From Siphonodentalium dalli (taxonomy: Eukaryota > Mollusca > Scaphopoda > Gadilida > Siphonodentaliidae): a DNA stretch of 64,000 bases. Both the position numbers and the translations under genes were made by a program. The stretch spans positions 277,009,426-277,073,425 of the forward strand of contig CP136063.1 in the NCBI GenBank assembly GCA_032622095.1. Reading direction: 5' to 3'. The notes beneath the pieces were generated by a model. It ran no database searches. It was given only the letters and a program-made list of their open reading frames with translations, and was not told where the DNA came from. Below are positions 22,694 through 33,640 of this stretch, piece after piece. Numbering within the stretch: position 1 is the stretch's first letter; every line of letters starts with the position of its first letter.

Positions 22694-23089
22694 CCCTTTA
22701 CCCAACAAAATGGCCCTGTGCCAATGCATTCTCTTATATATGCGAGTCGACCATAGGTCGCCTCGCATATATAAGAGAATGCATTGGCTTAACACATTAA
22801 AAATTATAAAATTGTTAAAGAATGTAAGAAAAAATTGTAAAAAGTGTTAAAAAAAGATTTTGTTTAGGCCAATGCATTCTCTTATATATGCGAGGCGACC
22901 TATGGTCGACTCGTATATATAAGAGAATGCATTGGCACAGGGCATAACTGTAACCATCACAATGTGGTCAAGGAGCCGGTTCCAATGATATCCATATTTG
23001 CATGGTTCTATTGAGACAGACCGAAGATATTTTAGGCTGTTGAAGCTTTATTTGGCTGGTTTTGGCCGGTTTGTTGGGTAAAGGGTTAA
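22690..23089 (-). mobile_element. piggyBac-like MITE, family P copy 3
   Basis: TTAA at 22690-22693 (shared with the K element) and 23086-23089, CCCTTTACCC ends, two internal hairpins as in the other copies. Same orientation as copy 2. Confidence 0.88.
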
Positions 23090-23832
23090 TTGCACCGCAT
23101 TCCAGTTTTACATAACACTGCAATGTACTTAGCGTGATCATTTTTGCTGTGTTTTATTAGTTTGTAGACGCCGTATTTTTGTAATTTGAAGGTTAATTGT
23201 CCAGAGCTATTTCAATATGCTGTTGCCATGTTTGCCTCACAATTATATCTGAACAAGAATAATTGCGCGATATGTACAATACGCACTCAGTTGAGACCCC
23301 CAAACACACATAACGTATAGTCAGCTTGCGTATTGTTCGCAAAACTAATAAAGAGCGTTCACATAACTAAATTTCCGAAAAAGGCAATACATAAAGAGCG
23401 TCAATCTACAATGGCGTCGTATTGTCAGTTGTATGATTAAATTGACTGCATGTGCTTTAACCACAGACGTATCATAATTGATTAAATATATACTTGGTAT
23501 CGGTCGGTAGTACTACATTACGATTGGACGGACCTGGGAATCTAACGTGCCCACTGGTACTGAATATCTGTGCTATAACTGCTCATAGAACAGTGCATCT
23601 ACTGTAGCCAACATACCCTCGCGCAAATAGGTTCATAATCGACCTATAATAGACAGTTTCGTGTTGGACTAATTTGAATCTGAAATAAGCTCATAATGGA
23701 TTGGATCTATACCCGTTATTCCGTTGGATTGGCCGGGGCACAGTAAAAATACATTGTAAAGAGCGTAACCTGGTATGACGTGAGTTGGTTTATTCGTTTT
23801 TATTTTCCAGTGTTAAAATAAGCACAATGTGG
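23090..23832. other. No gene recognised
   Basis: Contains several short ATAAAGAGCGT words (about 23348, 23391 and, as AAAGAGCGT, 23758) that resemble the LINE 3' tail seen near 45500. They are too short to call. Confidence 0.4.
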
Positions 23833-24050
23833 ACTTATTTCACATTGAAGTAGTCCACTATAGGGCTGTTTTAGTAACCATATTTTAGGTCCATATAGGG
23901 CTTATTTCACATTGAAGTAGTCGCATATAGGGCTGTTTTAGTAACCATATTTTAGGTCCATATAGGGCTTATTTCACATTGAAGTAGTCGCATATAGGGC
24001 TGTTTTAGTAACCAGCGTTTAGGTCCATATAGGGCTTATATCACATAAGT
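23833..24050 (+). repeat. 67-bp tandem repeat, three copies
   Basis: CACATTGAAGTAGTC recurs at 23841, 23908 and 23975. Each copy also contains TATAGGGCTGTTTTAGTAAC and TTTAGGTCCATATAGGGCTT. Confidence 0.9.
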
Positions 24051-24077
24051 AAAATCGTTAAAAATGTCGCATTCTCG

Positions 24078-24478
24078 TTAACCCTTTACCCAACAAACCG
24101 GCCAAAACCGGCCAAATAAAGCTTCAACAGCCTAAAATATCTTCGGTCTGTCTCAATAGAACCATGCAAATATGGATATCATTGGAACCGGCTCCTTGAC
24201 CACATTGTGATAGTTACAGTTATGCCCTGTGCCAATGCATTCTCTTATATATGCGAGTCGACCATAGGTCGCCTCGCATATATAAGAGAATGCATTGGCC
24301 TAAAAAAATAATTATAATTTTTAATGTGTTAACTTTTAATGTGTTAACTTTTTCGGTCCAGCGCGAACACTACTGTTAAGCCAATGCATTCTCTTATATA
24401 TGCGAGGCGACCTATGGTCGACTCGCATATATAAGAGAATGCATTGGCACAGGGCCGTTCTGTTGGGTAAAGGGTTAA
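24078..24478 (+). mobile_element. piggyBac-like MITE, family P copy 4
   Basis: TTAA at 24078-24081 and 24475-24478. Same orientation as copy 1. The spacer between the two hairpins differs from the other copies (contains TTTTCGGTCCAGCGCGAAC), while the hairpins themselves are conserved. Confidence 0.88.
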
Positions 24479-24886
24479 CGAGGCGACGCTCTTTATAGTT
24501 ATTCGTCATAACGAATACTTTGCCAGTAACAATAGAATACATAGCAAGTATGTAGGAATCACTGAACTAAATGGTTTCCATAGACGATAGTGTTAAAGTG
24601 ATGTGAAACGATCCGGTAGGGTGATCAAATAGAAATGGAGAATGATCTTGTTCACAGTGGTGATTTTTACAAATATTATATATAAATTGACAACACACAC
24701 CGTCATTCTTATACATTAATTAAATGCTGTGACTGCCAATGGCAAATCGTTAGTTTATCGCCGATAGAAGCGTCCCGATTCGAGTAGTAAATATTTATAA
24801 TTTAGCGCAGTTCAGACAATGTTTTCTATGGAGTGGTACGGTCGATTTGCTTGCGATTTTCGGTGATGTTAGTAGAATGCTACATT
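24479..24886. other. No gene recognised
   Basis: AT-rich spacer with nothing I can name. Confidence 0.5.
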
Positions 24887-27444
24887 TAGTCCAGGCACAT
24901 AAGGTTTCACTAGTGTAAAAAATCGGGGAACACTGATTTTTTCAGGGATCAATAAGAACATGTTTATGAACAACGTGTCAAAAGTCCCCTAAAATCAGAG
25001 TTGAGCTTTTTGAGATATCTTGATTTTTCGGAATGGTTCAAATTCTGAAGCATCTCCATCAGGCCATATTGGAATGCAGTCATGTTAGATCAATTAATTC
25101 CAAATTCATAATACATTGACATACATACAAACAATGCTTAGCCGTGAACCATATAAGTTGAATTGAAGTCCCAAAATGGCCAAAATAGAATGAAATTTAC
25201 ATTTTATGCATAATTGAATAGCTAGTCCCATAAGAGTGACAACACGCTCGAAATATGTGAGGAAGAATGATTGCAGAGAATAAGAGAAACATTTTATCGG
25301 GTATGTGCGAATTATCTCTAATATATATCGCGAGAGATATAGCGAAAAGCAAGGTCTCATAAAATGGTTAAATCTGGACTTTTTGTCCGCAAAGAAACGG
25401 GAGAATAAGGCAAATTTTTCTGCACTATTTATCTTGAATCGTGTGATATATATGTACACTACACTGTAAAATGAAATTTAATAGCGAAGAATTGATTCTG
25501 TGACCTTTCATAGAAGCCGAAATATATGTGCTCATAGCAGTATCACGAATGTGACCGGTCATCGTTTCTTTTGATATATACACCATCAAACCTTTCGAAA
25601 TACACTGCTATAGAGCAGTATGAGAGATATTCATAGAGTAATGGGTGAATTGTGTAGATTATATTCTCCGTGTCTTAAAATATTAGTAATTTTTGCCTAA
25701 GAATAAGTAATAAAACACGAATATTTCGCTGTTATCACAAGAATGCATGGTGGTATACTATGAAAGCAATTTATCAAAACACAAAGGAGTACCATATACT
25801 TTCTTTACAAAAATCTAAACTTGACCAAAATTGCCCACATACTCTGTGACAGAGACTGTCTTTACACCTGGAAATAATATTTGGTTATATTCACCAAGGT
25901 CACATATACGCGAAGGGTACTATGTTTTCTGCAACCGCATTACCGTGTGTATCCCTTCTCCCTAATGTTACACATATCTGCTGAACTAACAACCATAACT
26001 AGCAACATTGAGTCAATGTTCAACGCTGAAATAACAGCTTTAAACGATGATCACCTGATATTTTGCACAAGTTCATGGGTGGTTTTGGCAAGATATTTTC
26101 AAACAACAAAATACGGAAAACTAATATTGTACATTGCGTAATAGCATATTCCAGTTGCAAGTTGCCGACTGAAGTAAGTTGAACAAATTGTTTACTAAGA
26201 GACCGGTTTGGAAGCAGCACGAAAATTAGTCGTATATCAAATGTACGATGTGCTGTCTATTTGATCAGGTGTGATGCAGTGCTAATCTTTTGAAGAGGTG
26301 GCGGTTTCTTTGCAATATAATAAGAATTGCAACATACGTGTGTGGTTTATTATCATGTACAGTGATGAACAATCCGGAAATGTAACTACTATTTATACCG
26401 CAAGGATATGCACTCAAGTTTCTGCGTTCCATTCAATAATTTATCATCACGCCGAACGAAACTACCATACACTGTGTGGCGAAACATTACTTCGTATGTT
26501 GCATGCCCGAAATTATTATTTTTGGCCCCGACTGTAAACAGAAAACCCGAAATTTTAAAGACGTAATTCATTGGGTTTGACCTGCGTTGCAATGGCCGAT
26601 AAATCCTCCACATGGGCCTGTTTTAATGAACTGTGTACCTTTAAAGATATTTAACAACAGACTTGTATATTGTTAATACGTATTTTACCTACTAGGTGGT
26701 TATATAATAAGTTGCCATCATTTCGGCTTAGCTTGGTGGTTGCGGCCATTTTGACAGCCATTTCATGACCGCGTTTGTAGTATTCTGATTGTGTCACTAT
26801 ATTCGCTCTCGTACTCATATTTCACATATACTGGTATAACTTAGTAATGCATATGACTAGCTTAGACAAAATAGAATATCAAAATACGACCAGATCGTTG
26901 ACAACCAGTTTCGGGGGTAGGGTTATGTTTTTACAAGTTTTGACAACTTATGATGTGCGTACTCGCTAGTTCTGCCTATTATAGCGACGGGGTGGTGTCT
27001 GTGCAGTTTTTAAAATAGATAGCTTGCGCCTATGTTTTGAGAAGCCTGAGAAATCCGACATCGAATACATCAGTTTGTCTTCAAAATCGTCAGTATTTTG
27101 GCTCAGTGTTTTATTTCATATCTATATATGCGAAATTCATTCGATATTTCCCTTTGAATGGGTGTCGTTGGTTCGAGAATTGTATATCGAACAATATTGA
27201 GTGCTTTTTGTATACGTTTCGGCTGAAAAATTGTTACAACATCCAATTATTTCCATCATTGTGAAAAATATTGTTTTGTTTAATTATATGGAAAAAATGA
27301 TGTAACTCAGAAAGCTCAAATCGGATTTTAGGGGACTTTTCGTGACGCGTCCGCGATGTTATGGCCAAAATAATTAAAAAAAATCAGCTTTCCCCGATTT
27401 ATTTCCTTACTTTTCCACTTCCATGTCTAATGTGCCTGGACTAA
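24887..27444. mobile_element. 2.56-kb non-coding element with terminal inverted repeats
   Basis: TTAGTCCAGGCACAT at 24887 matches ATGTGCCTGGACTAA ending at 27444 (15 bp perfect). The similarity continues inwards imperfectly for about 150 bp: AAATCGGGGAA, CTGATTTTTT and AAAGTCCCCTAAAATC with a TTGAGCTTT word occur at matching distances on both sides. The interior has only short frames without motifs, so it is a non-autonomous or decayed DNA transposon of unknown family. A target duplication is not clear (T/TT flanks). Confidence 0.7.
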
Positions 27445-28668
27445 TTCCCCCAGTTGGCATAGCACCTGAATATTAACTTATCAGTTCCACGCACCCGAAC
27501 AAGTACATAATATGTCTTTAATTCACCAGTTTAAATTATTTAGATATGATGTACAAATCAAATAAACAAGATCATAAATCAAATAATGGAGCACATGTAC
27601 GAGGTGAAGGCCATTCTTCGGTTATCCTTCACCTTTAGCATTCCACGGTGTATACGATCCTGACATATTTAGCTCCCTGATTCCTGTACGATCCTCATCG
27701 ATGGAACGTTCGAAAAAAAAATCCAACCATCTTCTTCCAACTCTACACTGTATACATACATTCGTCATCGGAAAGATGTGTCCGTTGGTGTATGGATTCC
27801 ATCCAAACTCAACGAACATGCCAACGATTTTTCAATCTGGTGAAACAGAAGTCAGCAGAACTTGACATCACCATTAGTCCAAGAGCAATGTTCCAGTTTA
27901 TGAGATAGCCTCCCAAAATGCCATGACAGCTATAATTCCAACATGATGCCTTTTCCATTACGGCCAAGCAGTTTTAGTTTTGAAGTTGTAAAGAAATGCG
28001 ACCTGCAACACCTATGTTAAGAAACTGATTGCAATGATCAAAATAGCCCCATAAGACGAGCTCTAGCCCTCCCTGTGGTACCGGTCGCGATGGTTGGTAA
28101 TGCCTGGTTCGAAGCTCCAGAAGATTATAATTCGAGTAACAACACGTCGAAGGATGGCACCGAAAACTTCTGTTGGTGCTGTCCTGCTCCCACCCGAAAA
28201 TATTCAGGATGATAGATTTCCTAAAGAAAGAGCTAGCCTTCCAGGAAGTAACCATCATCCAGCTGAGATCAGGTGGGAGGTGTTGTAGATTTGGGTCTTC
28301 AATTAAGTTGTATATGTCTCCCCCCCCCCCCCCCCCAATGACGAAGATGGCAAGTAGGCAGATTAAGATTAATTCAGCGTCTCAAGATGTGCGGTTGACG
28401 TGGACATAGCTCCCAGTGGCTTCTGATTTAGTTCTTCGGGTGTTTCTCTAGTGATTATACACTAGAGTGTTTTATAAAATTAAACCAGTCTGCCTGACTG
28501 GATTGAAAGTGGACAGCTTTAACGGGGTGGTGGCCAAGGTATAGGACAAGCTCCATTCTATAAAAAGTAAACAAATCGACATTTCTCGTCGTTAAATTAA
28601 TGCCATAAGTTCACTTGACTTGGAACAATATACCCGAGTCCTAAACCTTGGTCTTCATTGCAATTCAT
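27445..28668. other. No confident gene; C-tract at about 28320-28337
   Basis: Minus-strand frames at 27622-27819 and 27974-28258 look faintly protein-like, and a plus or minus hydrophobic stretch appears near 27850-27960. Frames break repeatedly and no domain is recognisable. Confidence 0.35.
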
Positions 28669-29680
28669 AACTAGAATGCACTCAGAGAGATGCCAACGTG
28701 CGCAAAAATGTAATAAACAATAATTTAAAAAATAATTTCACTGTATGTTATTTAATTTATTTTATTTAATTTAATGTTAGCAAAAAAAGACAATTACCAT
28801 TTCTCATTTCATCACAGATAAAAGGCAAATTACTATATTAATCATTTAAGTAATTAAAACCAATTCCATGTTGCCGAAAGGATGAGACTTTAATATCGAT
28901 TACATTTTTTTCATCGGCATATTTTCATTTTCCGATAGTCAAAGTTGACCAAAGGAGCATTTATAAGAAATAATTAATACCATTTGTGTAAATATTGATA
29001 GCAGCCAATATGCAACAATAAATATCAATAATTAATCAATAATTAATCAATAACGATCATTTTATGTAATAATAAACTCTTCAAACGGTGTTTGTGTCAA
29101 CAAATGCGTTTTGTTTTGTGTTACGTCATTCGTCGTATTTGACCCGGAACTCGGCTGAAGGTTAGGCTATTCAGCCTATTGCGTCGAATTACGAAATCGC
29201 GTTTTGAATGTCTCTCTTTTCCCGCACGATAGAAAGAGGTCTTCGCACGAACCAAAAATGATAAAACTTCCCAATTATAAGTAAAAATACCCAAAATGAA
29301 GGAGTCTATGTAGATCCCGAAGGAGTCTATAGACTCTTTGATGTAGAGTTCTGATGGAGAAAATGTAGGTCGATCTATTTTTGTCATAACTCTGACGTAT
29401 TTTGCCCCGGGGAGAAAAAATCGAAATCGAGGCTCACTACGAGCATGCCAGTTTTAAATATAGAAACAGGGAATCCCGACAAATGGCCGCGATATCGGCG
29501 ACAAACAAATAATCGAAAACAACACATAAAATAAACATAGCAAAAACGCGGCACAGTAACAATGTCAGAACGCCACGATGTTTTACGTCGTTTTTGATAA
29601 CGTCATGGAGTTAAACGGAGTAGGGTGACACCAACGTACGAATCTGTCTGATCGCCATACTGTTGCGCGATCGCACGTAA
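28669..29680 (+). repeat. Left arm of the 3.7-kb inverted repeat
   Basis: Outer end AACTAGAATGCACTCAGAGA; inner end near GCGCGATCGCACGTAA. Matches 31385-32399 in reverse complement. Confidence 0.85.
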
Positions 29681-31384
29681 TAATATCCTGATATTACTTT
29701 GAACCGTTAAGTATGTACATGAGATGATGTCTAAGTCATTTATATGTCAGATGACATTTGCTATAAGATTTATTTTATATTTTATGTTGTTCTGAGAGAT
29801 GACCCGGTCATGTGCTGGCATGCTTTCTGTGTAATTTGGAAATTCCAAAACTACTATTTGACTGCACTGCAGGTCAGGTCAGTTCGAGATCGCAGCTTGT
29901 CAGTCATTGACTGTGCTACATCAATTGCTCGTGTGGTGATTATCTTCCCTCCACATTCCTAAATCCAAATATATCATACAGCTCAGCACTTTTTATTACC
30001 AATTGAGCAAGCTGAATCGAAAGGAACTCGGCTGTTTTTCCATACAGCACGAATGGCCCATTAATGTCAAGTATTAGGTAAATAACAGAATTCCTCCGAT
30101 ATCTGATAAAAGACACATGTGTAGTCCACAATATTGGAGTCTAGTTAGTAAATATAACCACAGACCAGTTAATTATGATGGACAGTTGTAAAAGATTTCC
30201 TGATAAAACAGTGCTTTTAAAAGCTTGCTGGATGGTGTAATGTGAACATTCAGCATAACCCCCTGTGGTTACCATTTGAAGCTGAATTAAGCAAGCTTAA
30301 TCGTGTAATGGCACCTGTATACTGTAGTTACGAATTAAGATCAGGGCAACAAAAATCACAATCCCATAATTAAATGACATATATATATTTATCATATGAC
30401 TCAATCATTATTTACTTTGGAAAGTACATGTATGTCATAAATCAATTTCATATGAACTACTAGTTCATATCACCTTCCGATAATTTGATTGGTTTGTTGA
30501 CAAAAAGTGTGTTCTGATTGGCTGAATGGCAGCCGGGGCCGAGCCGTGTCTCTAACTAAATGCAGGTCAAATTCGTGCGCGTCAATTAACGCGATGCCGA
30601 AATTATCGCAATTATAATCTTGAAATATATAGTTTTGGACATTGTTATACGATAAATAGAATATGTAATTCGTATTTATCTAATAAACATACGATATAAT
30701 GTCACAAACTGAGAACAGAATAGCGCACTATATCTTCGCGTGCATATTATTTCTGCTATTTCACCAGGTGTAATTGGGCTTCCGGTGCAATGAAGTGACG
30801 TCACATTAACCTTTTGCTGCCGATGTCATATAGCTATTTAGTGAGTTGTGTGCGTTTTGGACATCATAATCAATTTATATGTGTCATATGATAAATAGAA
30901 TATGTAATTCGTGTTTCTCTCATATAATATTTATGAAACTCGTCACGAATTTTCAGTTTTCTCTCGCCGGAGGCTCGAGAAAACTGAAAATTCTTAGACT
31001 CGTTTCATAAATATCATATGAGAGAAACACTCATTTCATATCCTCTATATATGTAGTTATTATGGGTATACCGAGAACTTGAAACATCGCAGCCGCCGTG
31101 TTCTCGGTTGGCGGTAACACAAAGCCATGATCCGTGCCTATGTGTTAATATAAGTACTAACTAAGTGCATGGTGATTCAAAATATATCGCCAGATAGATC
31201 CAGAGCTGACGAGACCAACCCTGACATACATGTAACAGCAAATATACCGACTACAACGACAAAACAGCCTTGTATCATGCCAGCTTCATCTACCAATTGA
31301 AAAAAATTCGGACACCAACACCAAATCCCCGGCAAAACTCGACATAACCACTAATTCCCGATAATTATGATAAAAACGATAGTC
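29681..31384. other. Spacer of the large inverted repeat
   Basis: No coding domain. It contains a foldback at 30896-31041, a related non-palindromic word (GATAAATAGAATATGTAATT) also at about 30650, and a block of about 50 bp near 30320-30370 (GAATTAAGATCAGGGCAACA) that recurs near 33890-33935. Confidence 0.6.
30896..31041. repeat. Foldback hairpin of about 145 bp
   Basis: The arms ATATTTATGAAACTCG ... GAATTTTCAGTTTTCTC and the inverse GAGAAAACTGAAAATTC ... CGTTTCATAAATAT pair around a GC-rich loop (CGCCGGAGGC). Outer parts TGTTTCTCTCATAT and ATATGAGAGAAACA also pair. Confidence 0.85.
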
Positions 31385-32399
31385 GTTACGTGCGCTCGCG
31401 CAACAGTATTGCGATCAGACAGATTCGTACCTTGGTGTCACTCTACTCCGTTTCACTCCATGACGTCACCAAAAACGACGTAAAACCTCGTGGCGTTCTG
31501 ACATTTTTACTGTGCCGCGTTTTTGCTATGTTTATTTTATGTGTTGTTTTCGATAATTTGTTTGTCGCCGATAACGCCATTTGTCGGGATTCCCTGTTTC
31601 TATATTTAAAACTGGCATGCTCGTAGTGAGCCTCGATTTTGATTTTTTCTCCCAGGTCAAAATACGTCAGAGTTATGACAAAAATAGATCGACCTACATT
31701 TTCGCCATCAGAACTCTACATCAAAGAGTCTATAGACTCCTTCGGGGCCTACATAGACTCCTTCATTTGGGTATTTTTACTTATAATTGGGAAGTTTTAT
31801 CATTTTTGGTTCGTGCGAAGACCTCTTTTTATCGTGCGGGAAAAGAGAGACATTCAAAACGCGATTTCGTAATTCGACGCAATAGGCTGAATAGCCTAAC
31901 CTTCAGCCGAGTTCCGGGTCAAATACGACGAATGACGTAACACAAAACAAAACGCATTTGTTGACACAAACACCGTTTGAAGAGTTTATTATTACATAAA
32001 ATGATCGTTATTGATTAATTATTGATTAATTATTGATATTTATTGTTGCATATTGGCTGTTATCAATATTTACACAAATGGTATTAATTATTTCTTACAA
32101 TTGCTCCTTTGGTCAACTTTGACTATCGGAAAATGAAAATCAAAATATGCCGCTGAAAAAAATGTAATCGATATTAAAGTCTCATCCTTTCGGCAACATG
32201 GAATTGGTTTTAATTACTTAAATGATTAATATAGTAATTTGCCTTTTATCTGTGATGAAATGAGAAATGGTAATTGTCTTTTTTTTGCTAACATTAAATT
32301 AAATTAAATAAATTAAGTAAAATACAGTGAAATTATTTTTTAAATTATGTTTTATTACATTTTTGCGCACGTTGGCATCTCTCTGTGTGCATTCTAGTT
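31385..32399 (-). repeat. Right arm of the 3.7-kb inverted repeat
   Basis: Reverse complement of the left arm; ends at TGCATTCTAGTT. Differs from the left arm by scattered substitutions, for example GATATCGGC against GTTATCGGC. Confidence 0.85.
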
Positions 32400-32608
32400 A
32401 ATTATGTGATGTTGATGATTATGACCAAGCTACCGCAACAGCTGTCGGAAACAATAGATGCCGGATTAACAGGACGTATATACTTGTTAGGTCCCCACCG
32501 GTGTGTGCCTCATTCTCGATCCGGCTGCCCTATGGGAAGGTCGCATTAGTGCTAGACGCGCTAAGCCATTGAGTGACCGTGAGCTATTTGTCGAAGGCTC
32601 GGTGGACA

Positions 32609-33342
32609 ATGGATTCTACTCTAATCCCCACCGAGCTTTTGCATGCGCTGAGTAGTTTCCAGTCGGCCCATTGTGTTAGCTGGACTCTACTTGCTAACAG
32701 GGGTCGGCTGGAAGTGGTTTGGATATCCAGGTCACTCCGGTAGAACCCTCTACCGGCCGTGGCCTGGATGGACCGACCGGACTCCTCCGGTCCGGGGCTT
32801 ACAAGACCAGCAGTACCGAGAAGAAGAAGACAAAAAAGACACCCTAAACACGCCGACAGGAGGGCCAAGTGGAAACGGGGAACTGAGAGACGCCCAGTTC
32901 CACCCACTTGGCCTCTGGCCCAGAAGACCGGCCTGTGGTTGCAGTAACCACCACCAGCACGGACAGGGATGCCGAAGTCTTTCCGGATGTCCCGGTCGTC
33001 GTCGAGGACAGCGGAAAAGGGTACACCGACGTCACCCCCGGACGTCCCCGCCGCTGTTTTCGTTGTGGAGCTGGGAACACCACCTTACCAGTCTCCACCA
33101 GGTGTGCGGAATCTACCACCACCGTCCCTGCGACGCCGAGATACCTGGAGAGGCCGGCGTCGCCCACTGAAGATGGGGATACAGTTACAGAAGCCATGGT
33201 CCTGAAAATGATGGAAGATGCAAATAAAAGACTGAGTCAGATCACAGAAGAGCATAACACATGGAAAGAGGACTATATAACCGACAACGGTGAAAAACAT
33301 CAATCAAAAGGAAGAAAAAAAGAAGAAATAACAACTTTGTAA
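32609..33342 (+). pseudogene. GC-rich broken coding region, possible gag-like or ORF1-like protein
   Basis: An ATG at 32609 opens MDSTLIPTELLHALSSFQ, followed by HCVSWTLLANRGRLEVVW, then a TAG at 32741-32743. The same frame resumes with MDRPDSSGPGLTRP and a very basic stretch (PRRRRQKRHPKHADRRAKWK) to 32947. A second frame from 32908 carries a Cys-rich motif (RRCFRCGAG ... TRC), an acidic TEDGDTVTEA and a helical end MMEDANKRLSQITEEHN, stopping at 33340-33342. AATAAA follows at about 33371. The order fold-like N-terminus, basic region, Cys motif resembles nucleic-acid-binding ORFs of invertebrate retroelements, but I cannot name the family. The region is markedly GC-rich compared with its surroundings. 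One stop and at least one frameshift make it a pseudogene unless introns are involved. Confidence 0.45.
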
Positions 33343-33479
33343 TAATTGCTTCTTTTTTTATGTATTATTAAATAAAGGCATAAAATGAGGGGTTAAGAGG
33401 AGGACAAATCGGTCCTTCTGAAGATCCCGGGGTTAGCCCCCCCCCCCCCCCCCCCCCCCCACGAAATCACAATTACGCG

Positions 33480-33640
33480 GTTAGTGCCGGACAACTCCTT
33501 TACAGTTGTATACCCTGAGTAAATGCCATAATCTTGCTGGACATTGGTCGATCGACTGCGGAAGTGGCAGTGTACCATATGGTACATCGCACCCTTCCGC
33601 ATGTGACCTTTGTCCAGAAATAATTTGATACGTACCGCTC
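33480..33640 (+). repeat. Direct repeat, left copy (pairs with 36272-36420)
   Basis: TTAGTGCCGGACAA ... TACCCTGAGTAAATGCCATA ... GACTGCGGAAGTGGCAGTGT ... CCATATGGTACATCGCA is repeated in the same order and orientation 2.8 kb downstream. A poly-C tract (33438-33460) lies directly upstream. Confidence 0.85.

Larger units (their letters stand above)
28669..32399. mobile_element. 3.7-kb large inverted repeat (arms about 1 kb, spacer about 1.7 kb)
   Basis: The left arm (28669 to about 29680) and right arm (about 31385-32399) are inverted copies from AACTAGAATGCAC through the AT-rich outer part, the TTTGACCCGGAACTCGGCTG segment and the GGAGTCTATAGACTC region, to the CGGCACAGTAAC and GCGCGATCGCACGTAA inner part. 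Divergence is a few percent with small indels. It is typical of a foldback or long-TIR DNA transposon. No transposase is visible in the spacer, so the family is unknown. The 88-codon frame shared by both arms (29121-29387 minus, 31677-31940 plus) is probably not a gene. Confidence 0.85.

Noticed and set aside
27622-28258. Minus-strand frames that look faintly like a membrane protein
   Set aside because: Repeated frame breaks and no conserved motif; not enough to call even a pseudogene.
29121-31940. 88-codon ORF conserved in both arms of the large inverted repeat
   Set aside because: Protein identity simply follows from DNA identity of the arms; no motif, and the frame lies in AT-rich non-coding-looking sequence.
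32673-33170. 165-codon plus-strand ORF overlapping the GC-rich island
   Set aside because: It is out of frame with the two frames that show structured motifs (basic region, Cys motif), so it is probably a GC-rich shadow.
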